DNA of 64,000 nucleotides from Heloderma charlesbogerti. Its lineage: Eukaryota > Chordata > Lepidosauria > Squamata > Helodermatidae. This document shows, piece by piece, positions 60,401-64,000 of the stretch. The translations under genes and the position numbers were made by a program. Position 1 is the stretch's first letter. Each line of letters opens with the position of its first letter. The notes beneath the pieces are model-generated. The model was not told where the DNA came from, did not search any database, and was given only the letters and a program-made list of their open reading frames with translations. Where the stretch lies: NCBI GenBank assembly GCA_026122225.1, contig JANEZZ010002068.1, positions 1 through 64,000 of the forward strand, in the 5' to 3' direction.

Positions 60401-62455
60401 AAGATGGCTTTTGGGGGGCCAAGGGAGGGGAGGCCGGGGAAGCGCTGTGTGCTGGTCGCTTTCTGATGCTGCTCTTTCTTCTCTCGCATGCCTTCGCCTA
60501 CCTGAAGATGATGATGGAGGATCAGCACCGCTGTGAGTACCGCAGAGCCTGACTGCTTTCAGGAACTCTAGTGCGTGGGAAGGGGTGGAGCAGGAAGCGC
60601 TTGAACCCTCCCCCAGTGAGCCTGGGCTGGGTGCTGTTTAGAGAGGAGCCTACTAAGCGTGTGACCACACCTGGAATACTGTGTACGGTTCCGGTCACCA
60701 CACCTAAAGAAAGGATATTGTAGAGCTGGAAAAAGTGCAGCAAAGGGCACACTCCTATCCAGGTTTATACAGAAAAAGTCCTGCAACTCCCAGCATGCCC
60801 CAGCCAGCATGGTTCAGTGGAGCATGCTGGGAGTTGTAGGACTTCTTTTGTGTCTAATCATGCATAGGATTACGCCCTAGAATGATCAAGGTGCTGGAGC
60901 ATCTCCCCTACAAGGGAAGGTTACAAAAGCTGGGATGGTTTAGCTTGGAAAAAAAGGAGGGTCAAGGGAGACATGAGAGAGGTCTGCAAAGTTATGCCTG
61001 GCGAGGAGAATGTGGAGAGGGAGACGTTTTTCTCGCTCCCTCATAATACTCGAACCCAATGGGGTCATCCCATGAAGCTGATGGGTGGGAGATTCGTGTC
61101 AAAGGAAGAACGTCTTCACACAACACATAAACTGTGGAACTCGCTACTACGGGATGTAGTGATGGCCACCCATTTGGATGGCTTTAAAAGGGGGTTGGAC
61201 AAGTTCCTGGAGGAAAAGGCTATCAACGGCTACTAGTCCCGATAGCTATGGGCTACCTCCAGAACCACAGGCAGTGAGCCTGTGTGCAGCAGTTGCTGGG
61301 GAATATGGGCGGGAGGTTGCTGCTGCTGCTGCTGCTGCTGCTATTATTATTATTTATTATTATTATTATTTATATCCCGCCTTTTTCCCAATACTGGGAC
61401 TCAAGGCAGCTTTATAACATTAAAACTTGTACAATTAAAACCTATAAATAGAAGTATAGAAAAGTTAAAAATATAAACAAATCATCAATAATATTTAAAT
61501 TGTATAAAATATCAAAACATTAAAAGACAACAAGAAATATATTATCCATCCACCCTATTCTCATAGGTCCAGACTAGCTATCCCCAAAGGCCTGCCGGAA
61601 CAAAAAAGTTTTTACAATCCTGCGCAAGCATACCAAGGAGGGTGCCCCTCTTGCCTCCCTGGGGAGGGAGTTCCAGAGCCTCGGGGCAGCCACTGAGAAG
61701 GCCCTCTCTCATGTTCTCGCCAGACGAGTGGCCTCCCCTGAAGATCTCAGGGCATGAGCAGGCTCATAGGGGAGAATATAGTCTTCCAGATAACCTGGAC
61801 CCGAGCCGAGAGCTGTTGCCCTTGGGTCCTGCCTGTGGGTTTCCCGTGGGCAGCTGGTGGACCGCTGTGTGACCAGAATGCTGGACGAGACGGACCCTGG
61901 GTCTGCTCCAGCAGGGCTCTTCTGACGTTCTTCAGAGGAGGAGGAAAGAGTGGGAACAGCAGCGAACAGAGATCGGAAGAACCTCTCCAGAGGGCATAGA
62001 GTGAGGCTGGTCATGTCAGTGTGTGCTTAGGGTGTAAGCCGGGAGCAGGGATGCCAATCTACAGCAGGTTCGGGGAGTGAGAAGCATCCCCCTGCTGCCA
62101 GAACGGACAGCAGCCTTGCACGTGGATCAGGCCCATCAGGGACTGCGGTCCTGGCAGCGCTGCTGCTCAGCTCTTCTGGAGGCCCACGCGGAAGAGCTTC
62201 CTCGTGGACTGTGTGCCCCGCATTGAGCCCGAGAAGGGGCCCGTTGGGGTTTCCCTGCCCAGATGCCAGGATGCCTTTGGGTCTAGCCCTTGCGGCTACT
62301 AAGGCCTGGCTTTGCATTGCAGGTTCTGTAAGGTCTCTCGCATGCGTGTGGGTGTTCATGCTCTGATGGCCCTTGTTCTTTTCCCTCGCCTCTCCAGGAA
62401 GAGCAATGCTGCAAATCATAAGGACAAGAACGTGCGACAGAGGAACGCAAATTGA
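27382..62455 (+). CDS. BSG: Basigin (CD147/neurothelin), long three-Ig isoform
   Basis: Join 27382-27451, 45777-46124, 49318-49477, 52235-52323, 53768-53904, 55295-55571, 60508-60532, 62398-62455: 1164 nt, 387 residues, all GT/AG with matching phases. Basigin is a plasma-membrane immunoglobulin-superfamily glycoprotein; it chaperones monocarboxylate transporters MCT1/MCT4 to the surface, and the long form acts at photoreceptors. Visible: leucine-rich signal peptide (1 to about 22); extra Ig domain (24-139, Cys45/Cys109, [19 protein letters not shown]); Ig domain (about 140-222, Cys159/Cys207); Ig domain (about 223-322, Cys246/Cys305); transmembrane helix 326-349 with buried Glu338 and Pro331; basic stop-transfer EKRRKP; short tail with DDDD and KNVRQRN. 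Several N-glycosylation sequons (NET, NAT, NLT, NIS, NGT, NGS, NRT, NAT) are present. The helix is almost unchanged from mammals. Head-to-tail with CDC34. Confidence 0.97.
27463..27505 (+). repeat. G-quadruplex-prone GGGCC/GGGGC tract
   Basis: Four GGGCC repeats followed by four or five GGGGC repeats begin 11 bp after the exon 1 donor of BSG. The non-template strand could fold into G-quadruplexes. Confidence 0.85.
27600..28180. repeat. ~70 bp minisatellite in BSG intron 1
   Basis: About eight units of ~70 bp, each with GGGGGTCGTCCCCCTG, then either ATGTAGTTGGAGG or GTGTAGTGGGAGG, and ending either CGTCGTTTCCTTGATCTAAC or AGTCATCCCCTGGATTTAAT. The two end types alternate irregularly, so units form partial higher-order groups and hybrids (e.g. 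27828-27896). Confidence 0.9.
28181..28870. repeat. G-rich purine tract, decayed minisatellite
   Basis: Continuing GGGGAGG / GGGAGAGG words with ATTATGGG spacers, without a strict period. Probably an older part of the same array. No gene. Confidence 0.6.
28871..29870. other. BSG intron 1, no gene seen
   Basis: AT-rich start, then unassigned sequence; 29300-29450 has LINE-like phrases (TGCAAGCAGGGTGCCACCAC, CTGAAGGCCTTATCCCC). No exon recognised. Confidence 0.4.
29871..30124 (+). mobile_element. Full-length tRNA-derived SINE (second SINE family)
   Basis: Head GAGAGCCCGTGTGGTGTAGT GGCAAGAGTG (A box) and GGGTTCTAGTCCCC (B box). Body GACTTTGGGCCAGTCACACA, CTACCTCACAGGGTTGTTGT and GAGGATAAAATGGAGAAGAG. 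3' end GCCTTGGGTTCCTTGCAAGA followed by (TAA)n. Different from the SINE at 13220; a tail-only copy lies at 48785-48950. Confidence 0.85.
30455..30530. repeat. Palindromic ACAACTCCCA-family element (partial)
   Basis: GGGTTCCAGGTGGCGTTAGA and CTACAACTTCCATCCTCCCT. Left part of the family. Confidence 0.55.
30537..30744 (+). mobile_element. CR1-type LINE 3' UTR (second family)
   Basis: CACCAGTTGCTGGGGAACAT, GGTGCTGTTGCACTCATGCC, GGTTGGCCGCTGTGTGAACG and GAACCCTTGGTCTGATTCAG follow the family order. Confidence 0.75.
30745..31457. other. BSG intron 1, no gene seen
   Basis: No named element or exon recognised. Confidence 0.4.
31458..31854. mobile_element. hAT-type non-autonomous element with 8 bp target duplication
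   Basis: Starts TAGGGATGTACGGACTGTG and ends TTTGTCCAGCATCCCTA. Flanked by GGCCCTGG at 31450-31457 and TGCCCTGG at 31855-31862, an 8 bp duplication with one mismatch. It is 397 bp, AT-rich inside, with no transposase. It shares the TAGGGATG ends of the element at 17684-18112 but a different interior. Confidence 0.85.
31863..32489. other. BSG intron 1, no gene seen
   Basis: Nothing recognised beyond short open frames with no family. Confidence 0.4.
32490..32800 (+). mobile_element. L2-like LINE 3' end
   Basis: GAGCTTCTGCTGGGCTTTAA, AACCTGGCTGTTCAGGCGGG, then CGTATGCCACCTAGAATGGC and the tail CTAATAAATCTAATACATAA. 5'-truncated. Confidence 0.65.
33278..33669 (+). mobile_element. Module U of composite retroposon, copy 1
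   Basis: About 390 bp matching the reverse complement of 60000-60390 at roughly 93% over the ~297 nt I compared (21 differences by eye, no net indel). It is directly followed by the 5S-derived segment and CR1 tail, as in the other copy. Frames of about 98 and 104 codons stay open on opposite strands in both copies, but changes are mostly amino-acid altering, so coding is doubtful. I do not recognise its origin. Confidence 0.75.
33670..33840 (+). mobile_element. 5S rRNA-derived SINE with CR1-like tail
   Basis: GCGCCTGATCTTGTCTGATC, TCGGAAGCTAAGCAGGGTCA and GCCCTGGTTAGTCCTTGGAT match vertebrate 5S rRNA from about nt 25 to 95. The rest is the CR1-type end: GCATGGAGCAGGGGGTTGGA, CTTGTAGGCCCCTTCCAGCC, ATGATTCTATTCTATTCTAC. 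Joined at its 5' side to module U. Confidence 0.85.
33841..34559. other. BSG intron 1, no gene seen
   Basis: Unassigned; short remnants only, no exon. Confidence 0.4.
34560..34632. repeat. Palindromic ACAACTCCCA-family fragment
   Basis: GGGGAGTTGTAGTCCAGCAC, ATCTGGAGGGTGCCAGATTG. Right half only. Confidence 0.6.
34633..35529. other. BSG intron 1, no gene seen
   Basis: A LINE-like fragment (GATGGCTCTTAAAAAAGATT, CAAATTCATGGAGGATAGAG) lies near 34960-35010. Otherwise unassigned. Confidence 0.4.
35530..36135. repeat. Palindromic ACAACTCCCA-family element split by Bov-B
   Basis: The left edge CCAGCCTTCCCCAGCTTG (35531-35548) and the remainder CCCCAGCTTGGTGCCCTCCA onward (36004-36135) form one element once the Bov-B insertion and its duplicated target are set aside. 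The right arm ends GGGCGCCAGGTTGGGGAACA. Confidence 0.85.
35549..36003 (-). mobile_element. Bov-B (RTE) LINE 3' end with 10 bp target duplication
   Basis: Minus strand encodes the Bov-B reverse-transcriptase end: [38 protein letters not shown], then [36 protein letters not shown] and [13 protein letters not shown]. About 147 codons are uninterrupted. Its 3' end is ...CTGAACAACAACAA at 35549. Flanked by CCCCAGCTTG at 35539-35548 and 36004-36013. 5'-truncated at ~455 bp. Intact coding and clear duplication suggest a fairly recent insertion. Confidence 0.95.
36136..37327. other. BSG intron 1, no gene seen
   Basis: No exon or named element recognised. An open frame at 36760-37092 has no family and no splice context. 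Confidence 0.4.
37328..37440. mobile_element. Palindromic GCAATCC element (first of a tandem pair)
   Basis: Ends GGGTGCAATCCTGTGCATGT and ACATGCACAGGATTGTACCC. The middle is CTACAACTGACTGGAGCATA. Left flank TAA, right flank TTA. Confidence 0.8.
37441..37577. mobile_element. Palindromic GCAATCC element (second of a tandem pair)
   Basis: GGGTGCAATTCTATGCATGT with TTTAGACGGAGAAAAGG and CTACAACTCCCAGCATTCCC, mirrored by ACATGCTGGGAATTGTGGGT, TTTTCTCTGTCTAAACATAC and TAGGATTGCACCC. Flanked by TTA on both sides, as a PIF/Harbinger-type 3 bp target would be; the assignment is tentative. Confidence 0.8.
37578..39563. other. BSG intron 1, no gene seen
   Basis: AT-moderate unassigned sequence. The minus-strand frame at 38541-38879 has no family. 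No exon recognised. Confidence 0.4.
39564..39690. mobile_element. Palindromic GCAATCC element
   Basis: CGGGTGCAGTCCGATGCATG, CTACAACTCCCAGCATTCCC, GGACATGCTAGGAGTTGCAG, ending CCACATGCATAGGAAG. The right end is eroded. Confidence 0.65.
39691..40349. other. BSG intron 1, no gene seen
   Basis: Unassigned. Confidence 0.35.
40350..40440. mobile_element. Palindromic GCAATCC element, cut by an L2-like insertion
   Basis: GGGCACAATCTTGCCCAATG, TTTAGACAGAAAAAAGTCCT, AGAACTCCCATCATTCCCC, then GGGAATGGTGGGAA. The right arm stops at 40440 where (TTA)n and L2-like sequence begin. Confidence 0.65.
40441..40912 (-). mobile_element. L2-like LINE 3' end
   Basis: (TTA)n then TATCCCGCCTTTTCCCCAAT and TTTACAACATTAAAAACGTG. 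Minus-strand coding around 40740-40780 reads [13 protein letters not shown]. Same type as 61322-61807. Confidence 0.75.
40915..41105 (-). mobile_element. CR1-type LINE fragment (second family)
   Basis: ATTCCCCTTTTAAAGCTATT, GGCTATCACTGCGTCTTGTA, CTTCATGGGATGACCCCATT and CTCCCTATCCACGTTCTCCA; reverse orientation. Confidence 0.65.
41071..41372. repeat. ~150 bp tandem duplication across two LINE ends
   Basis: ATGTCTCCCTATCCACGTTC occurs at about 41075 and 41225. The whole stretch through ATTTGTATACTGCTCCATAT, ATTTTGGTTC and CAGTGTTTG is repeated once with few differences. It covers the joint between a CR1-type and an L2-like fragment. Confidence 0.85.
41106..41500 (-). mobile_element. L2-like LINE 3' end
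   Basis: Minus strand: [20 protein letters not shown] and [16 protein letters not shown], then the 3' UTR with AGCAGTATACAAATATTGTA. Partly duplicated (see 41071-41372). Confidence 0.7.
41501..41859. other. BSG intron 1, no gene seen
   Basis: Unassigned. Confidence 0.35.
41860..42035. repeat. Interspersed repeat with a 29 bp doublet
   Basis: GCAGAGTCTTGTGGAATTGT, ACTTAACAAACTGGTTATGA and GAATCCACGTTGTCAGATGC resemble the widespread sauropsid repeat 'gagtcttgtggcaccttaaagac'; class not assigned. A 29 bp unit starting TATACACATGGGGTAG is repeated at 41977 and 42006. Confidence 0.5.
42036..42451. other. BSG intron 1, no gene seen
   Basis: Unassigned. Confidence 0.35.
42452..42616 (-). mobile_element. 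5S rRNA-derived SINE with CR1-like tail
   Basis: Minus strand: AAAGGGCTGGATGCGCCTGA, CTGATCTCGGAAGCTAAGCA, TTAGTACTTGGATGGGAGAC and CGCCTGGGAAGCAGG (5S-like). CCTGCATGGAGCAGGGGGTT and CCTTCCAACCCTATGATTCT follow. Module U is absent here, so this may be the basic SINE. Confidence 0.85.
42617..45776. other. BSG intron 1 right end, no gene seen
   Basis: A CR1-type scrap lies at 43064-43240 and a (CA)n run at 44142. Many overlapping open frames on the minus strand at 44200-45660 match no family. No exon is recognisable before 45777. Confidence 0.45.
43064..43240 (-). mobile_element. CR1-type LINE fragment (second family, degraded)
   Basis: ACATAAGAACGGCCCTGCTG, GTCATGGGGTGACCCTGATT, TAGCATTATGCAAGAGGCAG in the order of the reversed family. 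Confidence 0.5.
45777..46124 (+). CDS. BSG: BSG exon 2 (extra Ig domain, long isoform)
   Basis: 348 nt, phase 1 at both ends; acceptor CTCCTAG, donor GTGAGT. Encodes residues 24-139: [53 protein letters not shown]. Cys45 and Cys109 form the expected Ig disulfide. Because the exon is symmetric, skipping it joins exon 1 to exon 3 in frame and gives the two-Ig form, as known for basigin-2. Confidence 0.97.
47028..47158. repeat. Palindromic ACAACTCCCA-family element
   Basis: TGCCCTCCAGATGTGTTGAA, CTACAACTCCCAGCATCCTC, mirrored by GATGCTGAGAGTTGTAGCTG and ACACATCTGGAGGATGTCAG. Confidence 0.75.
47752..47823 (+). mobile_element. CR1 tail fragment
   Basis: GGGGGTTGGCCTCGACGGTC, TTACAGGCCCCGTCCAACCC, TACTATTCTGTGATTCTATG. 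Confidence 0.75.
47950..48215 (-). mobile_element. L2-like LINE 3' UTR
   Basis: TATACCACCCAATAGCCGAA, GCTCTCTGGGCGGTTCACAA, then AAAACAATATAAAACATAAA and CAGCAATGCAAAGGTTTAAA. Confidence 0.7.
48350..48462. repeat. Palindromic ACAACTCCCA-family element
   Basis: GTGCTGGCCTACAACTCCCA and GCTGGGAGTTGTAAGCCAAC around CCGTGGCTGGCTGGG. Confidence 0.75.
48785..48950 (+). mobile_element. SINE 3' part (family of 29871-30124)
   Basis: GGGTTACTTTGGGCCTGTCA, CTACCTCACGGGGTTATTGC, GAGGATAAAATGGAGAGGAG, CCTTGGGTTCCTTGCAAGAG. The tRNA head is missing. Confidence 0.75.
49318..49477 (+). CDS. BSG: BSG exon 3 (second Ig domain, first half)
   Basis: 160 nt, enters phase 1, exits phase 2; acceptor GAACCAG, donor GTAGGT. 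Encodes [32 protein letters not shown] and SSEFTWY; Cys159. A second in-frame donor (GTACAC) lies 6 bp upstream at 49472. Confidence 0.9.
51450..51476. repeat. (TG)n followed by poly-G
   Basis: TGTGTGTGTGTT then twelve or more G. Simple sequence. Confidence 0.85.
51601..51628. repeat. (ATTC)n microsatellite at the end of an L2-like copy
   Basis: Seven ATTC units directly abut the L2-like 3' end, as expected if they grew from its tail. Confidence 0.85.
51625..52205 (-). mobile_element. L2-like LINE 3' part beside BSG exon 4
   Basis: Minus strand: [20 protein letters not shown] and [12 protein letters not shown] (52150-52050), then [20 protein letters not shown] (51960-51895) and the 3' UTR with CTGGGCGATACACAAGAATT in plus orientation. 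Its 5' end stops about 30 bp before the exon 4 acceptor. Confidence 0.85.
52235..52323 (+). CDS. BSG: BSG exon 4 (second Ig domain, second half)
   Basis: 89 nt, enters phase 2, exits phase 1; acceptor CATTCCAG, donor GTAACT. Encodes [20 protein letters not shown] and LSKGTVHVK; Cys207 pairs with Cys159 from exon 3. Confidence 0.96.
52388..53225 (+). mobile_element. CR1 LINE 3' part
   Basis: Begins at GGGCGGGATAGCTAATACCC, runs through GATTACAAGCTGAATATGAG, AATGTGATGTAGCTGCAAAA and CTACCTGGGGAGGTAGTGGG. It ends CCAACCCTACTATTCTATGATTCTATGAG. Frame is broken. Same 5' end as 55782-56642. Confidence 0.9.
53464..53522 (-). mobile_element. CR1 tail fragment
   Basis: ATCATAGAATAGTAGGGTTG, GAAGGGGCCTACAAGGCCAT, CGAGCCCAACCGCCTGCTCA. 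Confidence 0.8.
53768..53904 (+). CDS. BSG: BSG exon 5 (membrane-proximal Ig domain, first half)
   Basis: 137 nt, enters phase 1, exits phase 0; acceptor TTTTGCAG, donor GTGAGT. Encodes [45 protein letters not shown]; Cys246. Confidence 0.97.
54348..54510 (+). mobile_element. CR1-type LINE 3' UTR (second family)
   Basis: CACCAGTTGCTGAGGAACAT, GGTGCTGTTGCACTTCTGCC, ATGCTGGACTAGAAGGGTCT and TTGGTCTGATCCAGGACAGT. Confidence 0.75.
54538..54602 (-). mobile_element. L2-like LINE 3' UTR fragment
   Basis: TATTTATTTATTTCAGTTCA, TTTCTATACCGCCCAATAGC, CGAAGCTCTCTGGGCGGTTC. Confidence 0.7.
55295..55571 (+). CDS. BSG: BSG exon 6 (Ig second half, transmembrane helix)
   Basis: 277 nt, enters phase 0, exits phase 1; acceptor CTCTCCAG, donor GTAAGG. 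Encodes [28 protein letters not shown] (Cys305), the helix starting [18 protein letters not shown] (about 55466-55537) and [11 protein letters not shown]. The buried glutamate codon is GAA 55502-55504, the residue linked in the family to transporter partnering. Confidence 0.97.
55782..56642 (+). mobile_element. CR1 LINE 3' part
   Basis: Starts GGGCGGGATAGCTAATACCT, then AACAACACTACAAGCGAGAA, GGATCTTGGCATTGTTGTCG and GGTTCAGAGGAGGGCAATGA. It ends CCCTACTATTCTATGATTCTGTG. Frameshifts present. Confidence 0.9.
56770..56898. repeat. Palindromic ACAACTCCCA-family element
   Basis: CTCTCCAGATGTTTTGAACT, GCAACTCCCACAATCCCC, mirrored by GATGAAAGTTGTAGTCCAAA and ACTTCTGGAGGGCACCAGGT. Confidence 0.75.
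57432..57560. repeat. Palindromic ACAACTCCCA-family element
   Basis: GGGTGGGGAACGAGGGCTCT, CTGCAGTTCCCAGCAGCCCT, GATGGGAGTTGTAATCTTAA. Full length, diverged. Confidence 0.65.
58280..58380. repeat. Palindromic ACAACTCCCA-family element
   Basis: CTTCCGGATGTGTAGGGCTG, ATGCTGGGATTTACAGTCCA, ACACATCTGGAGGGCATTG. Confidence 0.65.
58384..58888 (+). mobile_element. CR1-type LINE 3' part (second family)
   Basis: ATTACTGTGCCCAGTTCTGG starts in the reverse-transcriptase C-terminus. The frame then reads LEWKK-type LFSLEKRR-like words, [16 protein letters not shown] and [20 protein letters not shown] (58530-58710). 3' UTR ends CTAGGTGGACCCTTGGTCTG ATCCAGCAGG. Confidence 0.85.
59841..59999 (-). mobile_element. 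5S rRNA-derived SINE with CR1-like tail
   Basis: Minus strand: AAGAAGGGCTGGATGTGCCC, GATCTCAGAAGCTAAGCAGG, GTCAGCCCTGGTTAGTCCTT, GGATGGGAGACTGCCTGGGA, then CTGCATGTAGCAGGGGGATG and CCCTATGATTCTATTCTATT. Joined to module U at 60000. Confidence 0.85.
60000..60390 (-). mobile_element. Module U of composite retroposon, copy 2 (inverted)
   Basis: Reverse complement of 33278-33669. The shared block runs from CATGGTGTTTAGATTAGGAA to CCATGTCCGTTAATCTGAAG on the minus strand. The same order U - 5S - CR1 tail holds in both copies. Confidence 0.75.
60508..60532 (+). CDS. BSG: BSG exon 7 (25 nt micro-exon)
   Basis: 25 nt, enters phase 1, exits phase 2; acceptor CCTGAAG, donor GTGAGT. Encodes DDDGGSAPL of the cytoplasmic tail. 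It matches the DDDDAGSAPLKS stretch of other basigins, which is why such a short exon is accepted. Confidence 0.93.
60741..60882. mobile_element. Palindromic GCAATCC element inserted in a CR1-type copy
   Basis: GGGCACACTCCTATCCAGGT, CTGCAACTCCCAGCATGCCC, GAGCATGCTGGGAGTTGTAG, CATGCATAGGATTACGCCCT. The host's AAAATGATCAAGG-type sequence resumes just after. Confidence 0.8.
61316..61372. repeat. Compound (CTG)n(TTA)n microsatellite
   Basis: About eight CTG triplets followed by ATT/TTA triplets, at the junction of the CR1-type copy and the L2-like insertion. Confidence 0.9.
61322..61807 (-). mobile_element. L2-like LINE 3' end inserted in a CR1-type copy
   Basis: (TTA)n, TATCCCGCCTTTTTCCCAAT, TTTATAACATTAAAACTTGT. 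Minus-strand coding around 61680 reads [15 protein letters not shown]. Ends at about GATAACCTGGACCCGAGCCG. Confidence 0.8.
62398..62455 (+). CDS. BSG: BSG exon 8 (C-terminus and stop)
   Basis: 58 nt coding, enters phase 2, stop TGA 62453-62455; acceptor CTCTCCAG. Encodes [18 protein letters not shown], matching the conserved KNVRQRN end of basigin. Confidence 0.97.
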
Positions 62456-62467
62456 GCAGACGCCGAG
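62456..62467 (+). other. BSG: BSG 3' UTR start and possible donor
   Basis: Twelve bases after the stop, CCGAG|GTGGGC at 62468 is a plausible donor for an intron in the 3' UTR leading to the exon at 63558. Confidence 0.55.
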
Positions 62468-63557
62468 GTGGGCACGCTGTCTGGGTTTCCACGGAGGAGA
62501 GGGGTTACAGCCAGCATAGGCTTCTCCAAAATGTGCCTGTGTTTCACAACTCCTTCCGGAGCCCTCCGAGCACTCTCTAGTTCTGGCTTAAAAAATGGTT
62601 TCTGCAGACCATTGAGTAGGGATTTTCTCCTTTGCTGTAGTTGACAGTATCTGATTTGGAACAGGGAGACCGGGTGCTGCGTCTCCACTTAGGCATCACA
62701 CCCCACTCACCAGCTAACCCTGGCCCAGTCACTGTCTCCCCACCCAACCTACCATACAAGGATGTTGTGAGGATAGACACAGAGTATCCCCCACATATGG
62801 CACCCTGAGCATAGGAGAGGAAGGGAGCAAAATTAACCATCGATCAGAGAGAAGGAGAACCTGCTGAACACTTCCTATCCTGTTGGTACTTTTCTCAGGG
62901 GCCGCCCAAGTCTGTAGATGAGATCCCGTCTCCCTATTTTCCCAATGGGAGAAACCAGGCTGGACAAGGCTGTCATGTTGGCCTGTGTTTGTGTGTGGGC
63001 ATAGGCCTAGCAGTATATGACAGAGCTAGCCCAGGATTGTGGGATATCCTTTGAGACTAGGGGAGGCTAAAATAGAATTCTGGTGCTGATGGTGGGGTTG
63101 CATGCGGCCCTTAACTCTGCCAAGCACACCATTCACTGTAGCCCAGTGCAGACATAACCACAGTTAGCGCTAATCATGGTTTCTTGCCTTAACCCTGGTT
63201 AACACCCCAGATGTGCCAAGCCCTGGCTGTTGAGGAGGTTATGTATTGGGGGTGGGAGACACCATCAGAACTTCCTTGTCCCCTTGAAAGTGGAGAATGT
63301 GGGGGGATGGGTGAAACTACCTTAACCGTGGTTTGATCTGCCACCGTGGCTAATGCCATCGTGGTTTGCAAATCCACGTCCGAATGTGATTTTCCATCCC
63401 AGTTTGAGGGCTCTCTTAGCCATGGCTTGGATGTTCAGGCGCAATACTTAACCCCACTTACGGAAAACAACCCTGTGTTAACCAGATAACCGCACATCGC
63501 TCCGGAGAACATTAACCATGTCTACTTTTGTCTTGTCTTTCTTTCGCTCTCTCCCAG
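62468..63557. other. Probable 3' UTR intron of BSG
   Basis: Bounded by GTGGGC and TCTCTCCCAG. Includes a degenerate repeat with many TTAACC / GGTTAA words at about 63130-63520, possibly an old DNA element of the 8091-8403 type (low confidence). No coding sequence. Confidence 0.5.
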
Positions 63558-63785
63558 GTGATGTGCCAGTTAAGTGGACAGCTTAGATGCCTCTTCTGTC
63601 TGTCTTGTATCGCAGCACCAAGAATATTCTAGTGCTTCCTCGCAAGGATGGCTTAATTTCACTTTTTAAGAGAAACGTAAACATTTGTAGAGTAAAATTT
63701 CTTTCTTTTCTTTTCTTGTTAAAGGAAAATAACAGAGGGAGGCCATTTTTTAACCTATCAGTTCTAACATGCACCCTTTCTTTGT
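63558..63785 (+). other. BSG: Probable terminal 3' UTR exon of BSG
   Basis: Follows a good polypyrimidine tract and CAG acceptor. Contains CTAGTGCTTCCTCGCAAGGA and TTTTTAAGAGAAACGTAAAC, resembling the basigin 3' UTR phrase around 'agtgcttgcaagatt...ttaaagaaaac' as I remember it from mammals. No AATAAA is visible before the window edge, so the 3' end is unknown. Confidence 0.55.
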
Positions 63786-64000
63786 CATAGGCCTCACTGT
63801 TGAGCCTTGGGTGGGGGGTGGGGGTGGGGATTAGGAACAGATCTGCACTGCAGGAGAATGTAGAAGGGTGGGCTGAAATCCACCTGTTGTCCCTCCTTGC
63901 CTCGAGTCAACGGCTCCCTTCTCTGGCAGCCAACCCTTGGGGAAGCTAATCAACTAGTCCACACTGAGCTATATAGTAGAGTGGGGCGTGTTCAGCCCTT
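63786..64000. other. 3' flank, nothing recognised
   Basis: G-rich stretch at 63805-63830, then unassigned DNA to the window edge. It may still be BSG 3' UTR. Confidence 0.35.

Larger units (their letters stand above)
55572..60507. other. BSG intron 6, repeats only
   Basis: Contains a CR1 copy, three palindromic elements, a CR1-type second-family copy and the inverted composite retroposon (each listed). Stretches at 56900-57430, 57560-58280 and 58890-59840 hold nothing I recognise. Confidence 0.5.
60655..61935 (+). mobile_element. CR1-type LINE 3' part interrupted twice
   Basis: Pieces in order: 60655-60740 (GGAATACTGTGTACGGTTCC), 60883-61321 (frame with [30 protein letters not shown] and [20 protein letters not shown] stop) and 61808-61935 (TGGACGAGACGGACCCTGGG). 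Removing the insertions at 60741-60882 and 61322-61807 restores family order. Confidence 0.8.
60533..62397. other. BSG intron 7, nested repeats
   Basis: Dominated by a CR1-type copy (60655-61935) interrupted by two later insertions. The rest (61936-62397) is unassigned. Confidence 0.5.

Noticed and set aside
63130..63520. Possible hAT-like element with TTAACC words
   Set aside because: I could not match its ends as inverted repeats or find a target duplication, so it is only mentioned within the intron entry.

Overview
This window is nuclear DNA of a vertebrate, most likely a squamate reptile (lizard or snake). It holds intron-split genes with GT/AG junctions, a CpG-island promoter and a very dense mix of CR1, L2-like, RTE and Bov-B LINE fragments, tRNA- and 5S-derived SINEs and short palindromic DNA elements. 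The Bov-B fragment, the CR1 copies ending in ATTCTATG repeats and the many lizard-type SINEs point to Squamata. This is inference from family recognition, not from a database search.

Two protein-coding genes are supported, both on the + strand. The first is the 3' part of CDC34 (UBE2R1-type ubiquitin-conjugating enzyme E2): four exons between 12945 and 20170 encode everything from the middle of the UBC fold to the acidic C-terminal tail, followed by a 3' UTR and polyadenylation signals. The first coding exon is not visible and is probably left of the window. The second is a complete BSG (basigin/CD147/neurothelin) gene: eight coding exons from 27382 to 62455 giving 387 residues. They include the extra membrane-distal Ig domain of the long (retina-type) isoform, the single transmembrane helix with its buried glutamate, and a probable separate 3' UTR exon at 63558. 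The genes are head-to-tail, about 5.8 kb apart, and I saw no granzyme-like gene between them, unlike mammals where GZMM lies there.

Layout: 1-1345 is a C-rich satellite with a ~498 bp higher-order period. 1346-12944 is CDC34 intron 1 or 5' flank, full of repeats. 12945-21605 is CDC34. 21606-26640 is intergenic, ending in a very AT-rich stretch. 26640-27600 is the BSG CpG island with seven CCAAT boxes. 27452-45776 is BSG intron 1, which starts with a G-quadruplex-prone tract and a ~70 bp minisatellite and contains hAT-type elements, a Bov-B copy and a composite 5S-rRNA/CR1 retroposon. 45777-62455 carries the remaining BSG exons. 62456-64000 is 3' UTR and flank.

The most unusual items are: (1) a retroposon made of a ~390 bp module of unknown origin, a 5S rRNA-derived segment and a CR1-like tail, present twice in inverted orientation in BSG introns 1 and 6, with two further copies of the 5S/CR1 part alone; (2) a young Bov-B LINE end with a 10 bp target-site duplication, sitting in an older palindromic element; (3) two short hAT-type elements with near-perfect 8 bp target-site duplications; (4) a tandem higher-order array of tRNA-like SINE units; and (5) several layers of nested insertions whose order can be read directly. 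All identities given are by eye.
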